A DNA stretch of 64,000 nt, taken from Halomonas sp. 328. GTDB lineage: Bacteria; Pseudomonadota; Gammaproteobacteria; Pseudomonadales; Halomonadaceae. This document shows, piece by piece, positions 44,697 through 53,817 of this stretch; positions within the stretch are counted from its first letter, which is position 1, and each line of letters begins with the position of its first letter. The translations under genes and the position numbers were made by a program. The notes under the pieces are model-generated. The model was not told where the DNA came from. It ran no database searches and worked only from the letters and a program-made list of their open reading frames with translations. The stretch is from the NCBI RefSeq assembly GCF_015645095.1, contig NZ_JADOTW010000019.1, forward strand, positions 24,409-88,408, written 5' to 3'.

Positions 44697-46774
44697 ACGA
44701 GCTGCAGCAGCCGGTCACCGAGCTCAAGGGGGTCGGCGAGGCGCTGGCCGCCAAGCTGGCCCGGCTGCGCATCGCCACCCTGGCGGACCTGCTCTTCCAC
44801 CTGCCGCTGCGCTACCAGGATCGCACCCGCATCACCCCCATGGGCACCCTCAAGGCGGGCCAGGAGGCGGTGATCGAGGGCGAGGTGGCCGCCGCCAGCG
44901 TGGTCCAGGGGCGTCGCCGCAGCCTGCTGGTACGGCTCAAGGACGGTTCCGGCATCCTCAGCCTGCGCTTCTTCCACTTCTCGCCGGCCCAGCAGCAGCA
45001 GTTCCGCCCCGGGGTGACCCTGCGTGCCTTCGGCGAGGCCCGGGCCGGGGCCACCGGCCTGGAGATCTACCACCCGGAGTATCGCCTGCTGGCCAGCGGC
45101 GAGGCCCCGGTGGAGGAGCACCTGACGCCCATCTACCCGACCACCGAGGGGCTCAACCAGGCACGGCTGCGGGCCCTGATCGGCCAGGCCCTGGCGCTGC
45201 TGGATCGCCACCCGGACGACCTGCGCGACTGGATTCCCGAGGCCCTGCGCCAGCGCTTCGGCCTGCCGGAGCTGCGCCACTGCCTGCATGCCCTGCATGA
45301 GCCGCCCCCGGAGGCGGACCTGGAGAGCCTGGCGAACGGTCACCACCCGGCCATTCGCCGCCTGGCCCTGGAGGAGCTGCTGGCCCATCAGCTCAGCCTG
45401 CGCCAGGTGCGCCTGCGCATCCAGGCCGATGGGGCCCCCGAACTGCCCTCCGGCCGCGGCCTGCAGGCGCGTTTCGTGGCCCAGCTGCCCTTCAGCCTGA
45501 CCGGCGCCCAGCGCCGGGTACTCGACGAGATCGCCGCCGACCTGCAGCGCCCGCTGCCCATGCTGCGCCTGGTGCAGGGCGACGTGGGCTCCGGCAAGAC
45601 GGTGGTGGCGGCCCTGGCGGCGCTCTCCGCCATCGCCGGGGGCTGTCAGGCGGCGGTGATGGCGCCCACCGAGATCCTCGCCGAGCAGCACTTCCGCACC
45701 TTCCGCGCCTGGTTCGAGCCGCTGGGCATCGAGGTGGCCTGGCTGGCCGGCAAGCTCAAGGGCAAGGCGCGCCTGGACACCAAGGCGGCGCTGCTCGACG
45801 GCCGCGCCCAGGTGGTGGTGGGCACCCATGCGCTCTTCCAGGACGACGTCCACTTCCAGCGCCTGGGGCTGGCGATCATCGACGAGCAGCACCGTTTCGG
45901 CGTGCACCAGCGCCTGGCCCTGCGCGAGAAGGGCGAGGCCGCGGGTCTCACGCCCCACCAACTGGTGATGACCGCCACGCCGATCCCCCGCACCCTGGCG
46001 ATGAGCGCCTACGCCGACCTGGACCTGTCGGTGATCGACGAGCTGCCCCCGGGGCGCACCCCGGTGCAGACGGTGGCGGTGCCCGACGAGCGCCGCCCCG
46101 AGGTGGTGGCGCGCATCCGCCACGCCTGCGCCGAGGGGCGCCAGGCCTACTGGGTCTGCACCCTGATCGAGGAGTCCGAGGCGCTGCAGTGCCAGGCCGC
46201 CGAGGCGACCCGGGACGAGCTCACCGAGCGGCTCCCGGAGCTTTCCATCGGCCTGGTGCATGGGCGCATGAAGGCGACGGAGAAGGCCGAGGTGATGGCG
46301 GCCTTCAAGGCCGGCGAACTGGACCTGCTGGTGGCCACCACGGTGATCGAGGTGGGGGTGGACGTCCCCAACGCCAGCCTGATGATCATCGAGAACCCGG
46401 AACGCCTGGGGCTCTCCCAGCTCCACCAGCTGCGCGGTCGGGTGGGGCGCGGCGCCACCGAGAGCTTCTGCGTGCTGCTCTACCATCCGCCGCTGTCGGC
46501 CCACTCCCGGGAGCGACTGGCGGTGATGCGCGAGACCACCGACGGTTTCCGCATCGCCGAAAAGGACCTGGAGCTGCGCGGCCCCGGCGAGGTGCTGGGC
46601 ACCCGCCAGACCGGCCTGGCACAGATGAAGATCGCCGATCTGGAACGGGACCGGGACCTGCTGGATAGCGTCACCGAACTCGCCAAGGCCCTGCTGGAGC
46701 AGGCACCGGAGGCCAGCGACCCGCTGATTCACCGCTGGCTGGGGGATGAAGCCGGGCGTTATGGGCAGGTGTAG
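44693..46774 (+). CDS. recG: ATP-dependent DNA helicase RecG
   Basis: 693 aa, identical in length to E. coli RecG. The N-terminal wedge/OB domain is around 50-160. The helicase core has Walker A GDVGSGKT (around 300), DEQH box IIDEQHRFG (around 398-406), TATPIPRTLAM and the C-terminal QLRGRVGRG. It remodels stalled forks and Holliday junctions. The ATG overlaps the oxyR stop. The last G of its TAG starts a heptanucleotide array. Confidence 0.97.
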   Translation: MNELQQPVTELKGVGEALAAKLARLRIATLADLLFHLPLRYQDRTRITPMGTLKAGQEAVIEGEVAAASVVQGRRRSLLVRLKDGSGILSLRFFHFSPAQQQQFRPGVTLRAFGEARAGATGLEIYHPEYRLLASGEAPVEEHLTPIYPTTEGLNQARLRALIGQALALLDRHPDDLRDWIPEALRQRFGLPELRHCLHALHEPPPEADLESLANGHHPAIRRLALEELLAHQLSLRQVRLRIQADGAPELPSGRGLQARFVAQLPFSLTGAQRRVLDEIAADLQRPLPMLRLVQGDVGSGKTVVAALAALSAIAGGCQAAVMAPTEILAEQHFRTFRAWFEPLGIEVAWLAGKLKGKARLDTKAALLDGRAQVVVGTHALFQDDVHFQRLGLAIIDEQHRFGVHQRLALREKGEAAGLTPHQLVMTATPIPRTLAMSAYADLDLSVIDELPPGRTPVQTVAVPDERRPEVVARIRHACAEGRQAYWVCTLIEESEALQCQAAEATRDELTERLPELSIGLVHGRMKATEKAEVMAAFKAGELDLLVATTVIEVGVDVPNASLMIIENPERLGLSQLHQLRGRVGRGATESFCVLLYHPPLSAHSRERLAVMRETTDGFRIAEKDLELRGPGEVLGTRQTGLAQMKIADLERDRDLLDSVTELAKALLEQAPEASDPLIHRWLGDEAGRYGQV

Positions 46775-46819
46775 GAAGCTGGAAGCTGGAAGCTGGAAGC
46801 TGGAAGCTGGAAGCTGGAA
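46774..46819 (+). repeat. Heptanucleotide tandem array downstream of recG
   Basis: 6.6 copies of GGAAGCT starting at the last base of the recG stop codon. The same 7-bp unit (in another phase) forms the array at 63924-64000. The stretch to 46903 also has AAGCTTAAGGCTTCTAGCTC, a possible decayed inverted piece, and GGTTTTTTCG. Confidence 0.95.
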
Positions 46820-46903
46820 AACAGTCTGCCCCTATCCCCTATTGGGCCAAGGTTTTTTCGTCCGGCTTCAAGCTTAAGGCTTCTAGCTCCTGGCGAAGCC
46901 CGG

Positions 46904-47260
46904 CTAGAGGTGCTTGAGGAGTTTCTGCAGCTGGGTGAGATCGGCGGAGTCGCCGACCAGGCGTACGGTGCCGGCCATCATGCCGTCGAGGAAGGCCTGC
47001 TGGGTCGGCCTGCGCAGGACCTTGAGGGCGGTCGCCTCGTCCTCGAAACGCAGCTCCAGGTCGAGATCCACCGGCAATCCCTTGCCGGTCTGGATGCCAC
47101 GGGGCGACATCCGGTAATAGCGGGCGATGGAGAGGTCTTCGGTGGCGATGCCCCAGTCGAGGCCCTTGGCCTGGCTGAGTACGTCGCGGAAGGCGGCCTT
47201 GCGGCGCAGGGCACGCTTGAGCAGCCAGCCCAGGATCCACAGCAGCAGACGCAGCTTCAT
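46904..47260 (-). CDS. Conserved hypothetical protein, SCP2-like
   Basis: 118 aa. An N-terminal hydrophobic helix (MKLRLLLWILGWLLKRAL) is followed by a basic stretch and a small alpha/beta domain with RYYRMSPRGIQTG and LRRPTQQAFLDGMMAGTVRLVGDSADL. That C-terminal pattern resembles SCP2 sterol-carrier-like domains found in lipid- or quinone-related proteins. No catalytic residues are recognised. It is transcribed away from hup and shares its strand. I cannot assign a function. Confidence 0.7.
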   Translation of the reverse strand: MKLRLLLWILGWLLKRALRRKAAFRDVLSQAKGLDWGIATEDLSIARYYRMSPRGIQTGKGLPVDLDLELRFEDEATALKVLRRPTQQAFLDGMMAGTVRLVGDSADLTQLQKLLKHL

Positions 47261-47283
47261 GGCACTCCCTGCATGACAGATTC

Positions 47284-47312
47284 CGGGCCCGGCGATGGCG
47301 TCGCCGGGCCCG
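47284..47312 (-). terminator. Terminator hairpin after hup
   Basis: A perfect 12-bp stem (47284-47295 with 47301-47312), loop of 5, beginning 13 bp after the HU stop. The T-tract is poor. Confidence 0.6.
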
Positions 47313-47324
47313 CGGTGGACAGCC

Positions 47325-47600
47325 TTACTTGGCGACGGCGTCCTTGAGCGCCTTGCCCGGCTTGAAGGCCACGGTCTTGCTGGCCGGAATGGTCAGCGGC
47401 TGACCGGTCTGGGGGTTCTTGCCGGTGCGTGCGGCGCGCTCGCGCACGGTGAAAGAGCCGAACCCGATCAGGGAAACGTCCTGCCCCTTGGCCACGCTAC
47501 CGGTGATCTCATCGAGAATCACGTTGAGCACCTGGCCGGCCTTGTCCTTGGAAAGATCGGCACGCTCGGCGATCGCCGCAGCGAGTTCTGGTTTGCGCAT
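47325..47600 (-). CDS. hup: DNA-binding protein HU
   Basis: 91 aa from ATG 47600 with GGAGGG upstream. MRKPELAAAIAERADLSKDKAG starts the HU fold. The beta-arm segment RTGKNPQTGQPLTIPASKTVAFKPGKALK carries the conserved proline and lysines that clamp DNA. It compacts and bends DNA. It resembles the HU next to rubredoxin reductase in Pseudomonas. Which paralogue (alpha/beta type) it represents cannot be settled from one copy. Confidence 0.95.
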   Translation of the reverse strand: MRKPELAAAIAERADLSKDKAGQVLNVILDEITGSVAKGQDVSLIGFGSFTVRERAARTGKNPQTGQPLTIPASKTVAFKPGKALKDAVAK

Positions 47601-47737
47601 ACAGCCCTCCTGGTTTTGGATATGCAAGGCGGCATCCGCCGCTCTCGTTGTTCTTCGTTAGCCACTGAAGTCGAAGCACCCGGGAAACCCAAGCACCCCA
47701 TCGATGCTGGCGGGAGCCCTCCCCCCACGTAACGTCA

Positions 47738-48898
47738 CTAGACTAGCAACGGCGGGGCGACTCGCGCCAGCTCAACTTTCCGCTTCACGGCGGCGCCTGT
47801 CAACGCGAAACCAATCAAACGTCCGTCTGCATCTTCGGCCCGGGCCGTGAGATCCCGGCCTTCGCCTTCGATCCGCCACTGCGCCGGCACCTGGTGGGGC
47901 GGCAGGGAGACCACCGGCAGCAGGGGCGTCTTGACCAGTACCGGCCAGGGGCCATAGCTCACCGGGGTCGGCGTTCCGCTCAGGGTCGCCGCCAGGGCCC
48001 TGGCCGCCGCCTGCAAGGGCTGCACGTACATGGCGTTGACCCCGGCCACGCAGGCCACGTCCCCCAGGGCATGGATATCCGCCGCCGAGGTGGCCAGGTA
48101 GCGGTCGGTGACGATGCCCTCGGGGGAGGTCGTCAAGCCCGCCGCCGCGGCCAGCTCGGTCCGCGGCACCAGGCCGGTGGCCACCAGCACCAGATCGGCA
48201 TCGAGGCAGCGGCCATCGTCCAGGGTCAGGACCACGCCCCGGGGTTCGGCCGCCAGGGTCGTCAGCAGGCGCCCCATATGCAGGGTGATGCCCGCCTCCG
48301 CCATGGCCTCGCCCAGGGCCCGCCCCAGCGGCGCCGGCAGCAACCGCGCCAGGGGCGCCAGCTCCGGGGCGATCAGGTCCACAAGGTGGCCGCCGGCGTG
48401 CAGGTCGTTGGCGAATTCGCAGCCCACCAGGCCACTGCCGATGATCGCCACCCGGGCCGGGCGGCCGAGGGTCGCCAGGGCCCCCTGGAAGGCGCGGTAG
48501 TCATCCAGGTCATTGATGGTAAAGACCCGCCCAACCAGTTCCTCGGAAATGGCGAAGGGGGGCCGCGGCGTGGCACCAGTGGCCAACACCAGTTGGCCGT
48601 AGTCGAGGCGTTCCTCGCCGATCCACAGGCAGTGGGCCTCGGGATCGATGGCGGTAACCCGGGTCCGGGTCCGCACCACGGCCCGGAGTTGATCGGCCAC
48701 CTCGATGGCCGAGCGCTGGGCCAGCCGCTCCGGGGGCAGGCCCTTGGCGAAGCCGGTGGAAAGCAATGGCTTGGAGTAGTCGTCGCCACTATCGGCGGTG
48801 ATCAGGGTCAAGGGGCGCTCGGGGTTGCGGGCCCGCCACTGGCGGGCCAGGCCCAGGCCGGCCATACCGGTGCCGAGAATGATCAGGGGCGTGTCCAT
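47738..48898 (-). CDS. rubB: Rubredoxin-NAD(+) reductase (RubB/AlkT-type)
   Basis: 386 aa from ATG 48898 with AGGAGC upstream. Two dinucleotide-binding loops: FAD GTGMAGLGLARQW near the start and NAD GSGLVGCEFANDLHAGGHLVD (around 148-168). The conserved YSKPLLSTGFAKG segment and the closing LTGAAV block match Pseudomonas RubB. It passes electrons from NADH to rubredoxin for alkane hydroxylation or oxygen-stress reactions. No rubredoxin gene is next to it here, unlike in Pseudomonas. Confidence 0.9.
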   Translation of the reverse strand: MDTPLIILGTGMAGLGLARQWRARNPERPLTLITADSGDDYSKPLLSTGFAKGLPPERLAQRSAIEVADQLRAVVRTRTRVTAIDPEAHCLWIGEERLDYGQLVLATGATPRPPFAISEELVGRVFTINDLDDYRAFQGALATLGRPARVAIIGSGLVGCEFANDLHAGGHLVDLIAPELAPLARLLPAPLGRALGEAMAEAGITLHMGRLLTTLAAEPRGVVLTLDDGRCLDADLVLVATGLVPRTELAAAAGLTTSPEGIVTDRYLATSAADIHALGDVACVAGVNAMYVQPLQAAARALAATLSGTPTPVSYGPWPVLVKTPLLPVVSLPPHQVPAQWRIEGEGRDLTARAEDADGRLIGFALTGAAVKRKVELARVAPPLLV

Positions 48899-48974
48899 GG
48901 GGCTCCTGGCAAGCGAGAGGGGATGGGGCCCCATGGTACACTAGCCGCCCCTTGACTCGACCCGGAGAGGCACG

Positions 48975-49517
48975 GTGCGCGACAGGCCCCTTCCTACCCC
49001 CAGCCCCCACTGGCATCCCGCCGCGGCCTTTCGGCCATTGATCAGCGCCCCCTGGTGGCAGTGGCTGGCTTCCCAGGACTCCCTGACCGAGCGCCTGATG
49101 GCCGCCGGCGGCGAACGCCCCTTCCGGGTCCGCCTGCTGAGCCAGCGCCTGGGGGTGCCGCGGCGGGACGAGGCCCAGGCGCTGGGGCTGGCGCCACGCC
49201 GCCTGGCCTGGCTCAGGGAGGTGGCCCTGTGCCTCGACGAGTCCCCCTGGGTCGTGGCCCGCTCGGTGGCCCCCCTGACCCAGCTGCGTGGCCAGCGCCT
49301 GGATGGCCTGGGGGAGCGCTCCCTGGGTAGCTGGCTGTTCCGCCAGCCGGACCTGGAGCGCAGCCCCATCGAGCTGACCCGGCGCCCGGCCCCCTTCCAC
49401 CCCGCCCAGGGGCCCTGGGGGCGCCGCTCGGTGTTCCGCCACGGCGACTTCGCGGTGCTGGTGCAGGAGTATTTCCTGGCCACCATGGCGGATGATCTGG
49501 GGCTGCCTTCGCGCTAG
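48975..49517 (+). CDS. ubiC: Chorismate pyruvate-lyase
   Basis: 180 aa from GTG 48975, with GGAGAGG upstream. UbiC blocks are seen: WLASQDSLTERLM (around 29-41), an R-rich active-site region VARSVAPLTQLRG (around 94-106) and a C-terminal RRSVFRHGDFAVLVQEYFL with the conserved Glu. It removes pyruvate from chorismate to give 4-hydroxybenzoate, the ubiquinone ring precursor. ubiA follows after 29 bp. Confidence 0.93.
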   Translation: MRDRPLPTPSPHWHPAAAFRPLISAPWWQWLASQDSLTERLMAAGGERPFRVRLLSQRLGVPRRDEAQALGLAPRRLAWLREVALCLDESPWVVARSVAPLTQLRGQRLDGLGERSLGSWLFRQPDLERSPIELTRRPAPFHPAQGPWGRRSVFRHGDFAVLVQEYFLATMADDLGLPSR

Positions 49518-49546
49518 GATGAGCGCCATCGCTTCAGGAGGACACG

Positions 49547-50428
49547 ATGGACTCGACCCAGCCCCGCGGCCTGCGCCGCCTGCCCGACTTCCTGCGCCTG
49601 ATGCGCCTCGACCGGCCCATCGGCACCTGGCTGCTGATGTGGCCCACCCTCTGGGCCCTGTGGGTGGCCGCCGAAGGCCTGCCCGGCCGCGACCTGCTGC
49701 TGATCTTCGTCGGCGGGGTCTACCTGATGCGCGCCGCCGGCTGCGTGATCAACGACTACGCCGACCGCCACCTGGACGGCCACGTGAAGCGCACCCGGGA
49801 TCGCCCCCTGGCCACCGGTCGCATCTCGGAGAAGGAGGCCAAGGGGCTGTTCGGCGCCCTGGTGGCCGCGGCCTTCGTGCTGGTGCTCTTCACCAACCTC
49901 TTCACCATCCTGCTGGCCTTCGTGGGGGTGGGCCTGGCCTTTATCTACCCCTTTATGAAGCGCTACACCCACCTGCCCCAGCTGTTCCTGGGGGCCGCCT
50001 TCTCCTGGGCGATCCCCATGGCCTTCGGCGCCGTGCTGGGCCATATTCCCGTCGAGGCCTGGCTGCTGTTCGCCGCCAACGTCGCCTGGACCGTGGCCTA
50101 TGACACCCAGTACGCCATGGTCGACCGGGACGACGACCTGAAGATCGGCATCAAGTCCACGGCGGTGCTCTTCGGCCGTGCCGACAAGGCGATCATCGGC
50201 CTGCTGCAGCTCACCACCCTGGGGCTGCTGGGCTGGGCAGGCTGGCGCCTGGGGCTGGGCGGCTTCTTCTGGCTGGGGCTGGCGACCATGGCGGCCACCT
50301 TCGTCCACCAGCAGGTGCTGATCCATGACCGCTCCCGGGAGCGCTGCTTCCAGGCCTTCCTCAATAACCACTGGTCGGGGCTGGTGCTCTTCGCCGGGCT
50401 GGCGCTGACCCTCTGGCCCCAGGGCTAA
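49547..50428 (+). CDS. ubiA: 4-hydroxybenzoate octaprenyltransferase
   Basis: 293 aa, about eight membrane helices. The first Asp-rich motif [20 protein letters not shown] (around 68-87) and the second [20 protein letters not shown] (around 186-205) bind the Mg-prenyl diphosphate. It prenylates the UbiC product at the membrane. ATG 49547 has AGGAGG upstream. The ubiCA unit precedes phoBR, as in Pseudomonas. Confidence 0.97.
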   Translation: MDSTQPRGLRRLPDFLRLMRLDRPIGTWLLMWPTLWALWVAAEGLPGRDLLLIFVGGVYLMRAAGCVINDYADRHLDGHVKRTRDRPLATGRISEKEAKGLFGALVAAAFVLVLFTNLFTILLAFVGVGLAFIYPFMKRYTHLPQLFLGAAFSWAIPMAFGAVLGHIPVEAWLLFAANVAWTVAYDTQYAMVDRDDDLKIGIKSTAVLFGRADKAIIGLLQLTTLGLLGWAGWRLGLGGFFWLGLATMAATFVHQQVLIHDRSRERCFQAFLNNHWSGLVLFAGLALTLWPQG

Positions 50429-50477
50429 CCATCCCGCCTGGGAGACGCCGCCTTTACCTCGGATAAGCCCGCGAACC

Positions 50478-50670
50478 AAGGGGCGCTGGGGGCAAGGCGG
50501 AGCGGGGGTCCTATGCCAGGGGTGAGGAGGATTCCTCCGAACGGGCTGGCCAGGGATGGCCAGCACCGGTCCTGCAAGCGAAGCAGGATGCGGGAGCGCC
50601 GCAGGGCATCGGTAGCGCCCAGGGAAGGGTTTACCGCGCCCCGCGACGGCTTGTCCCCAGGGTAGCCCCG
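50478..50670 (+). repeat. Dispersed structured intergenic repeat, copy B (long form)
   Basis: 193 bp with the same ends as copy A (AAGGGGCGCTGG ... CAGGGTAGCCCCG) and an extra block of about 80 bp near 50520-50600. The block holds three small hairpins (GAGGAGGATTCCTCC, GCTGGCCAGGGATGGCCAGC, CCTGCAAGCGAAGCAGG). It fills most of the ubiA-phoB gap; the remainder of that gap is the Pho promoter. Confidence 0.78.
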
Positions 50671-50683
50671 AGACAAACTCGCT

Positions 50684-50734
50684 TTGTCATGGCACTGTCA
50701 TATTGTCAGGCTCTAATCGTCATCACACCGTCAT
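50684..50734 (+). promoter_or_regulatory. Tandem Pho boxes upstream of phoB
   Basis: TGTCAT-type 7-mers recur every 11 bp: TTGTCAT (50684), CTGTCAT (50695), a degenerate step (50706), TCGTCAT (50717) and CCGTCAT (50728). The first pair forms a Pho box. A -10-like TCTAAT (50712-50717) lies 10 bp after it. This implies PhoB autoregulation. Confidence 0.8.
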
Positions 50735-50752
50735 AGCCAGCCGAGGCCCGAG

Positions 50753-51442
<690 letters not shown>

Positions 51443-51506
51443 TATTCTGATGCCAAAAGCGGTGCTGACCACCGCCCCCTGAACCTCCGACCTGCGGAGC
51501 CCGCCC

Positions 51507-52817
51507 GTGCGCAACTGGCATCGCGAACTCTGGCGACTCGCCCTGCTGATCGCAGGGGCCGGCCTGCTGGGCTGGCCCCTGGGGCACCCCGTGGTCGGCC
51601 TGGCCCTGGGGCTGGCCCTGGCCCTGGGGCGCCAGCTCTGGCAGCTGCGCGCCCTGCACCGCTGGCTGAGCCGCCACCCCCAGGACGAGCCCCCCGCCGC
51701 CAGCGGCCTGTGGGGCGAGCTCTTCGATCGCCTCTACAAGTACCAGAAGGGCCAGCGCCTCACCCAGCAGCGCCTGCGCGATACCCTCAAGCGCATCCAG
51801 GACTCCTCCGAGGCGATGAGCGACAGCGTGGTGATGCTCGACTCCCATGGCGACCTGGAGTGGTGGAACAGCGCCGCCGAGCAGATGCTGGGCCTCAAGG
51901 CCTCCCACGACCGCGGCCAGCACATCACCAACCTGCTGCGCGACCCGCGCTTTATCGCCTACTTCAATGCCCGCGACTACCAGGAACCGCTGACCCTGCC
52001 CTCGCCGCTGCGCGAGGACCTGATCCTGCAGTTCCAGATCACCCTCTATGGCGACGACGAGCGCCTGCTGATGGCCCGGGACATCACCCGGCTGCACCGC
52101 CTGGAGATGATGCGTCGCGACTTCGTGGCCAATGTCTCCCACGAGCTGCGCACTCCGCTGACGGTGCTGGCCGGCTACCTGGAGACCTACGCCGACCACG
52201 CCGACCTGCTGCCGCCGCGCTTCGCCCGGGGCCTGGGCCAGATGCAGCGGCAGGCCACCCGCATGCAGACCCTGGTGGAGGACCTGCTGCTGCTGTCGCG
52301 GCTGGAGAACGAACAGCATCGGGAGCCCGCCGCGCCGGTGGATCTCGGCGAACTGATGACGGCGGTGTGCCGTGACGGCGAGGCCCTTTCCGGGGGGGCG
52401 CACCACCTGGCGGTGGACGCCCAGGCAACGGAGCGACTGCTGGGCAATGCCCAGGAGCTGCGCAGCGCCCTCTCCAATCTGGTCTTCAATGCAGTGCGCT
52501 ACGCCGGCGAGGGGGCCCGGATTACCCTGCGCTGGCGCCTCACCGCCGAGGGCGCCTGCCTGGAGGTGGAAGACGACGGCGAGGGCATCGATCCGGTCCA
52601 CCTGCCGCGCCTCACCGAACGCTTCTACCGGGTCGACAAGGGGCGTAGCACCGCCACCGGCGGCACCGGCCTGGGCCTGGCCATCGTCAAGCATGTGCTG
52701 CTGCGCCACGACGCCCGCCTGACGATCGACTCCCACCCCGGCGAGGGCGCCCGGTTCTCTTGCCACTTCCCCGCCGACCGATTGCTGCCCGCCCCGGCAA
52801 TGGCGAACTCCTCCTGA
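51507..52817 (+). CDS. phoR: Phosphate regulon sensor kinase PhoR
   Basis: 436 aa from GTG 51507 (GCGGAG upstream). Two N-terminal membrane helices (around 8-45), then a PAS domain (VMLDSHGDLEWWNSAAEQML). The H-box is NVSHELRTPLTVLAGYLE (His near 212), and N/G boxes SNLVFNAVRYAG and GTGLGLAIVKHVLLRHDA follow. It phosphorylates PhoB when phosphate is low and responds to PstSCAB-PhoU. The last codons and stop are included in an 82-bp tandem duplication. Confidence 0.96.
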   Translation: MRNWHRELWRLALLIAGAGLLGWPLGHPVVGLALGLALALGRQLWQLRALHRWLSRHPQDEPPAASGLWGELFDRLYKYQKGQRLTQQRLRDTLKRIQDSSEAMSDSVVMLDSHGDLEWWNSAAEQMLGLKASHDRGQHITNLLRDPRFIAYFNARDYQEPLTLPSPLREDLILQFQITLYGDDERLLMARDITRLHRLEMMRRDFVANVSHELRTPLTVLAGYLETYADHADLLPPRFARGLGQMQRQATRMQTLVEDLLLLSRLENEQHREPAAPVDLGELMTAVCRDGEALSGGAHHLAVDAQATERLLGNAQELRSALSNLVFNAVRYAGEGARITLRWRLTAEGACLEVEDDGEGIDPVHLPRLTERFYRVDKGRSTATGGTGLGLAIVKHVLLRHDARLTIDSHPGEGARFSCHFPADRLLPAPAMANSS

Positions 52818-52922
52818 GCGGGCGCCTCTCCATCACTCCCCTTGCCACTTCCCCGCCGAACGATTGCTGCCCGCCCCGGCAATGGCGAACTCCTCCTGAG
52901 CGGGCGCCTCTCCATCACTCCC
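52759..52922. repeat. 82-bp tandem duplication of the phoR 3' end
   Basis: Two adjacent copies (52759-52840 and 52841-52922) differ at a single base. The first contains the end of phoR with its TGA; the second lies in the gap before the convergent cysZ-like gene and has no start codon of its own. Confidence 0.92.
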
Positions 52923-52938
52923 CCTACTAGCGTCCTGA

Positions 52939-53664
52939 TCAGGCCTCTGTTGCTAGGCCCCGGTAGTGAACGTCCCACATCAGCACCGCGCCGGCCACGG
53001 CGCCGGGCAGCAGGAAGAGGTTGGCCAGGGGGATCCAGGTGATCAGGGTGACCCAGCCGCCATAGGTGAGGGTCGGCCAGGGACGGCGGGCCAGGCGGCG
53101 ACGCATCTCGGCGAAGCTCACCTTGTTGTTGTCCATGGGGTAGTCCAGGTAGGTGATGGCCATCACCCAGGCGGAGAAGAGCGCCCAGAGCAGGGGCGCG
53201 GCCAGGTTGATGCCGGGGACCCAACTGATCAGCAGGAGCAGCGCCAGGCGCGGCAGGATATAGGCCAGCTTGACCAGCTCGCGACCCAGGGCATCCACCG
53301 CGGTGCGCGCCAGGCCGCGATCGTCCAGGGGCTCGCGGCCGGTGGCCAGCCCCTCCACCTTGGCGGCCAGGAAGCCGTAGAAGGGCGCGGCGATCAGGTG
53401 GGTCACCAGGGTGAAGGTAAAGAAGATGATCACCACCAGGGCAAGCAGGAACAGCGGCCAGATCAACCAGCTCAGCCAGTCGAGCCAGGCCGGCACCATC
53501 GCCATCCAGCTGTCCAGCCAGCCGCCGAAGTGGGCCAGTACATAGCGCAGCAAGAGCGCATAGACCACCAGGTTGATGGTAATGGGCAGGAACACATAGC
53601 GGCGCAGCCCGGGGCGATAGACCAGGCGAGTGCCACGCAGCACCGCCGTCAGCGCATCCAGCAT
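52939..53664 (-). CDS. cysZ: Sulfate transporter CysZ
   Basis: 241 aa from ATG 53664, with GGGAGA upstream. About four long membrane segments. CysZ-specific stretches are visible: VYRPGLRRYVFLPITINLVVY near the start, the IAAPFYGFLAAKVE block (around 98-111) and the DYPMDNNKVSFAEMRRRL block (around 179-196). It imports sulfate for cysteine synthesis. Its place between phoR and phoU interrupts the usual phosphate cluster. No Cys-regulon site is identified. Confidence 0.92.
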   Translation of the reverse strand: MLDALTAVLRGTRLVYRPGLRRYVFLPITINLVVYALLLRYVLAHFGGWLDSWMAMVPAWLDWLSWLIWPLFLLALVVIIFFTFTLVTHLIAAPFYGFLAAKVEGLATGREPLDDRGLARTAVDALGRELVKLAYILPRLALLLLISWVPGINLAAPLLWALFSAWVMAITYLDYPMDNNKVSFAEMRRRLARRPWPTLTYGGWVTLITWIPLANLFLLPGAVAGAVLMWDVHYRGLATEA

Positions 53665-53794
53665 GGGATATCTCCCTTCCATACGACAACGACCGCCGAG
53701 GGCCTCGGCGGTCGCTGCATTGGAGGGGCTGGCGCCCCGGCGGTCAAGTCCGGTGGCCATCAACTGCGGTCAGGCACCCTCATCCGTGGCGGCC

Positions 53795-53817
53795 CGGGGC
53801 TATCCTGCCCCCCTTAC
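53795..53817 (-). repeat. Possible remnant of the dispersed repeat, copy D
   Basis: CGGGGCTATCCTGCCCCCCTTA resembles the joined outer ends of copy C and overlaps the phoU stop codon. It is short, so the assignment is tentative. Confidence 0.4.

Noticed and set aside
52841..52922. Additional coding exon of phoR
   Set aside because: The phoR stop lies in the first copy. The second copy has no start codon with ribosome site and differs by one base, so it is a plain duplication.
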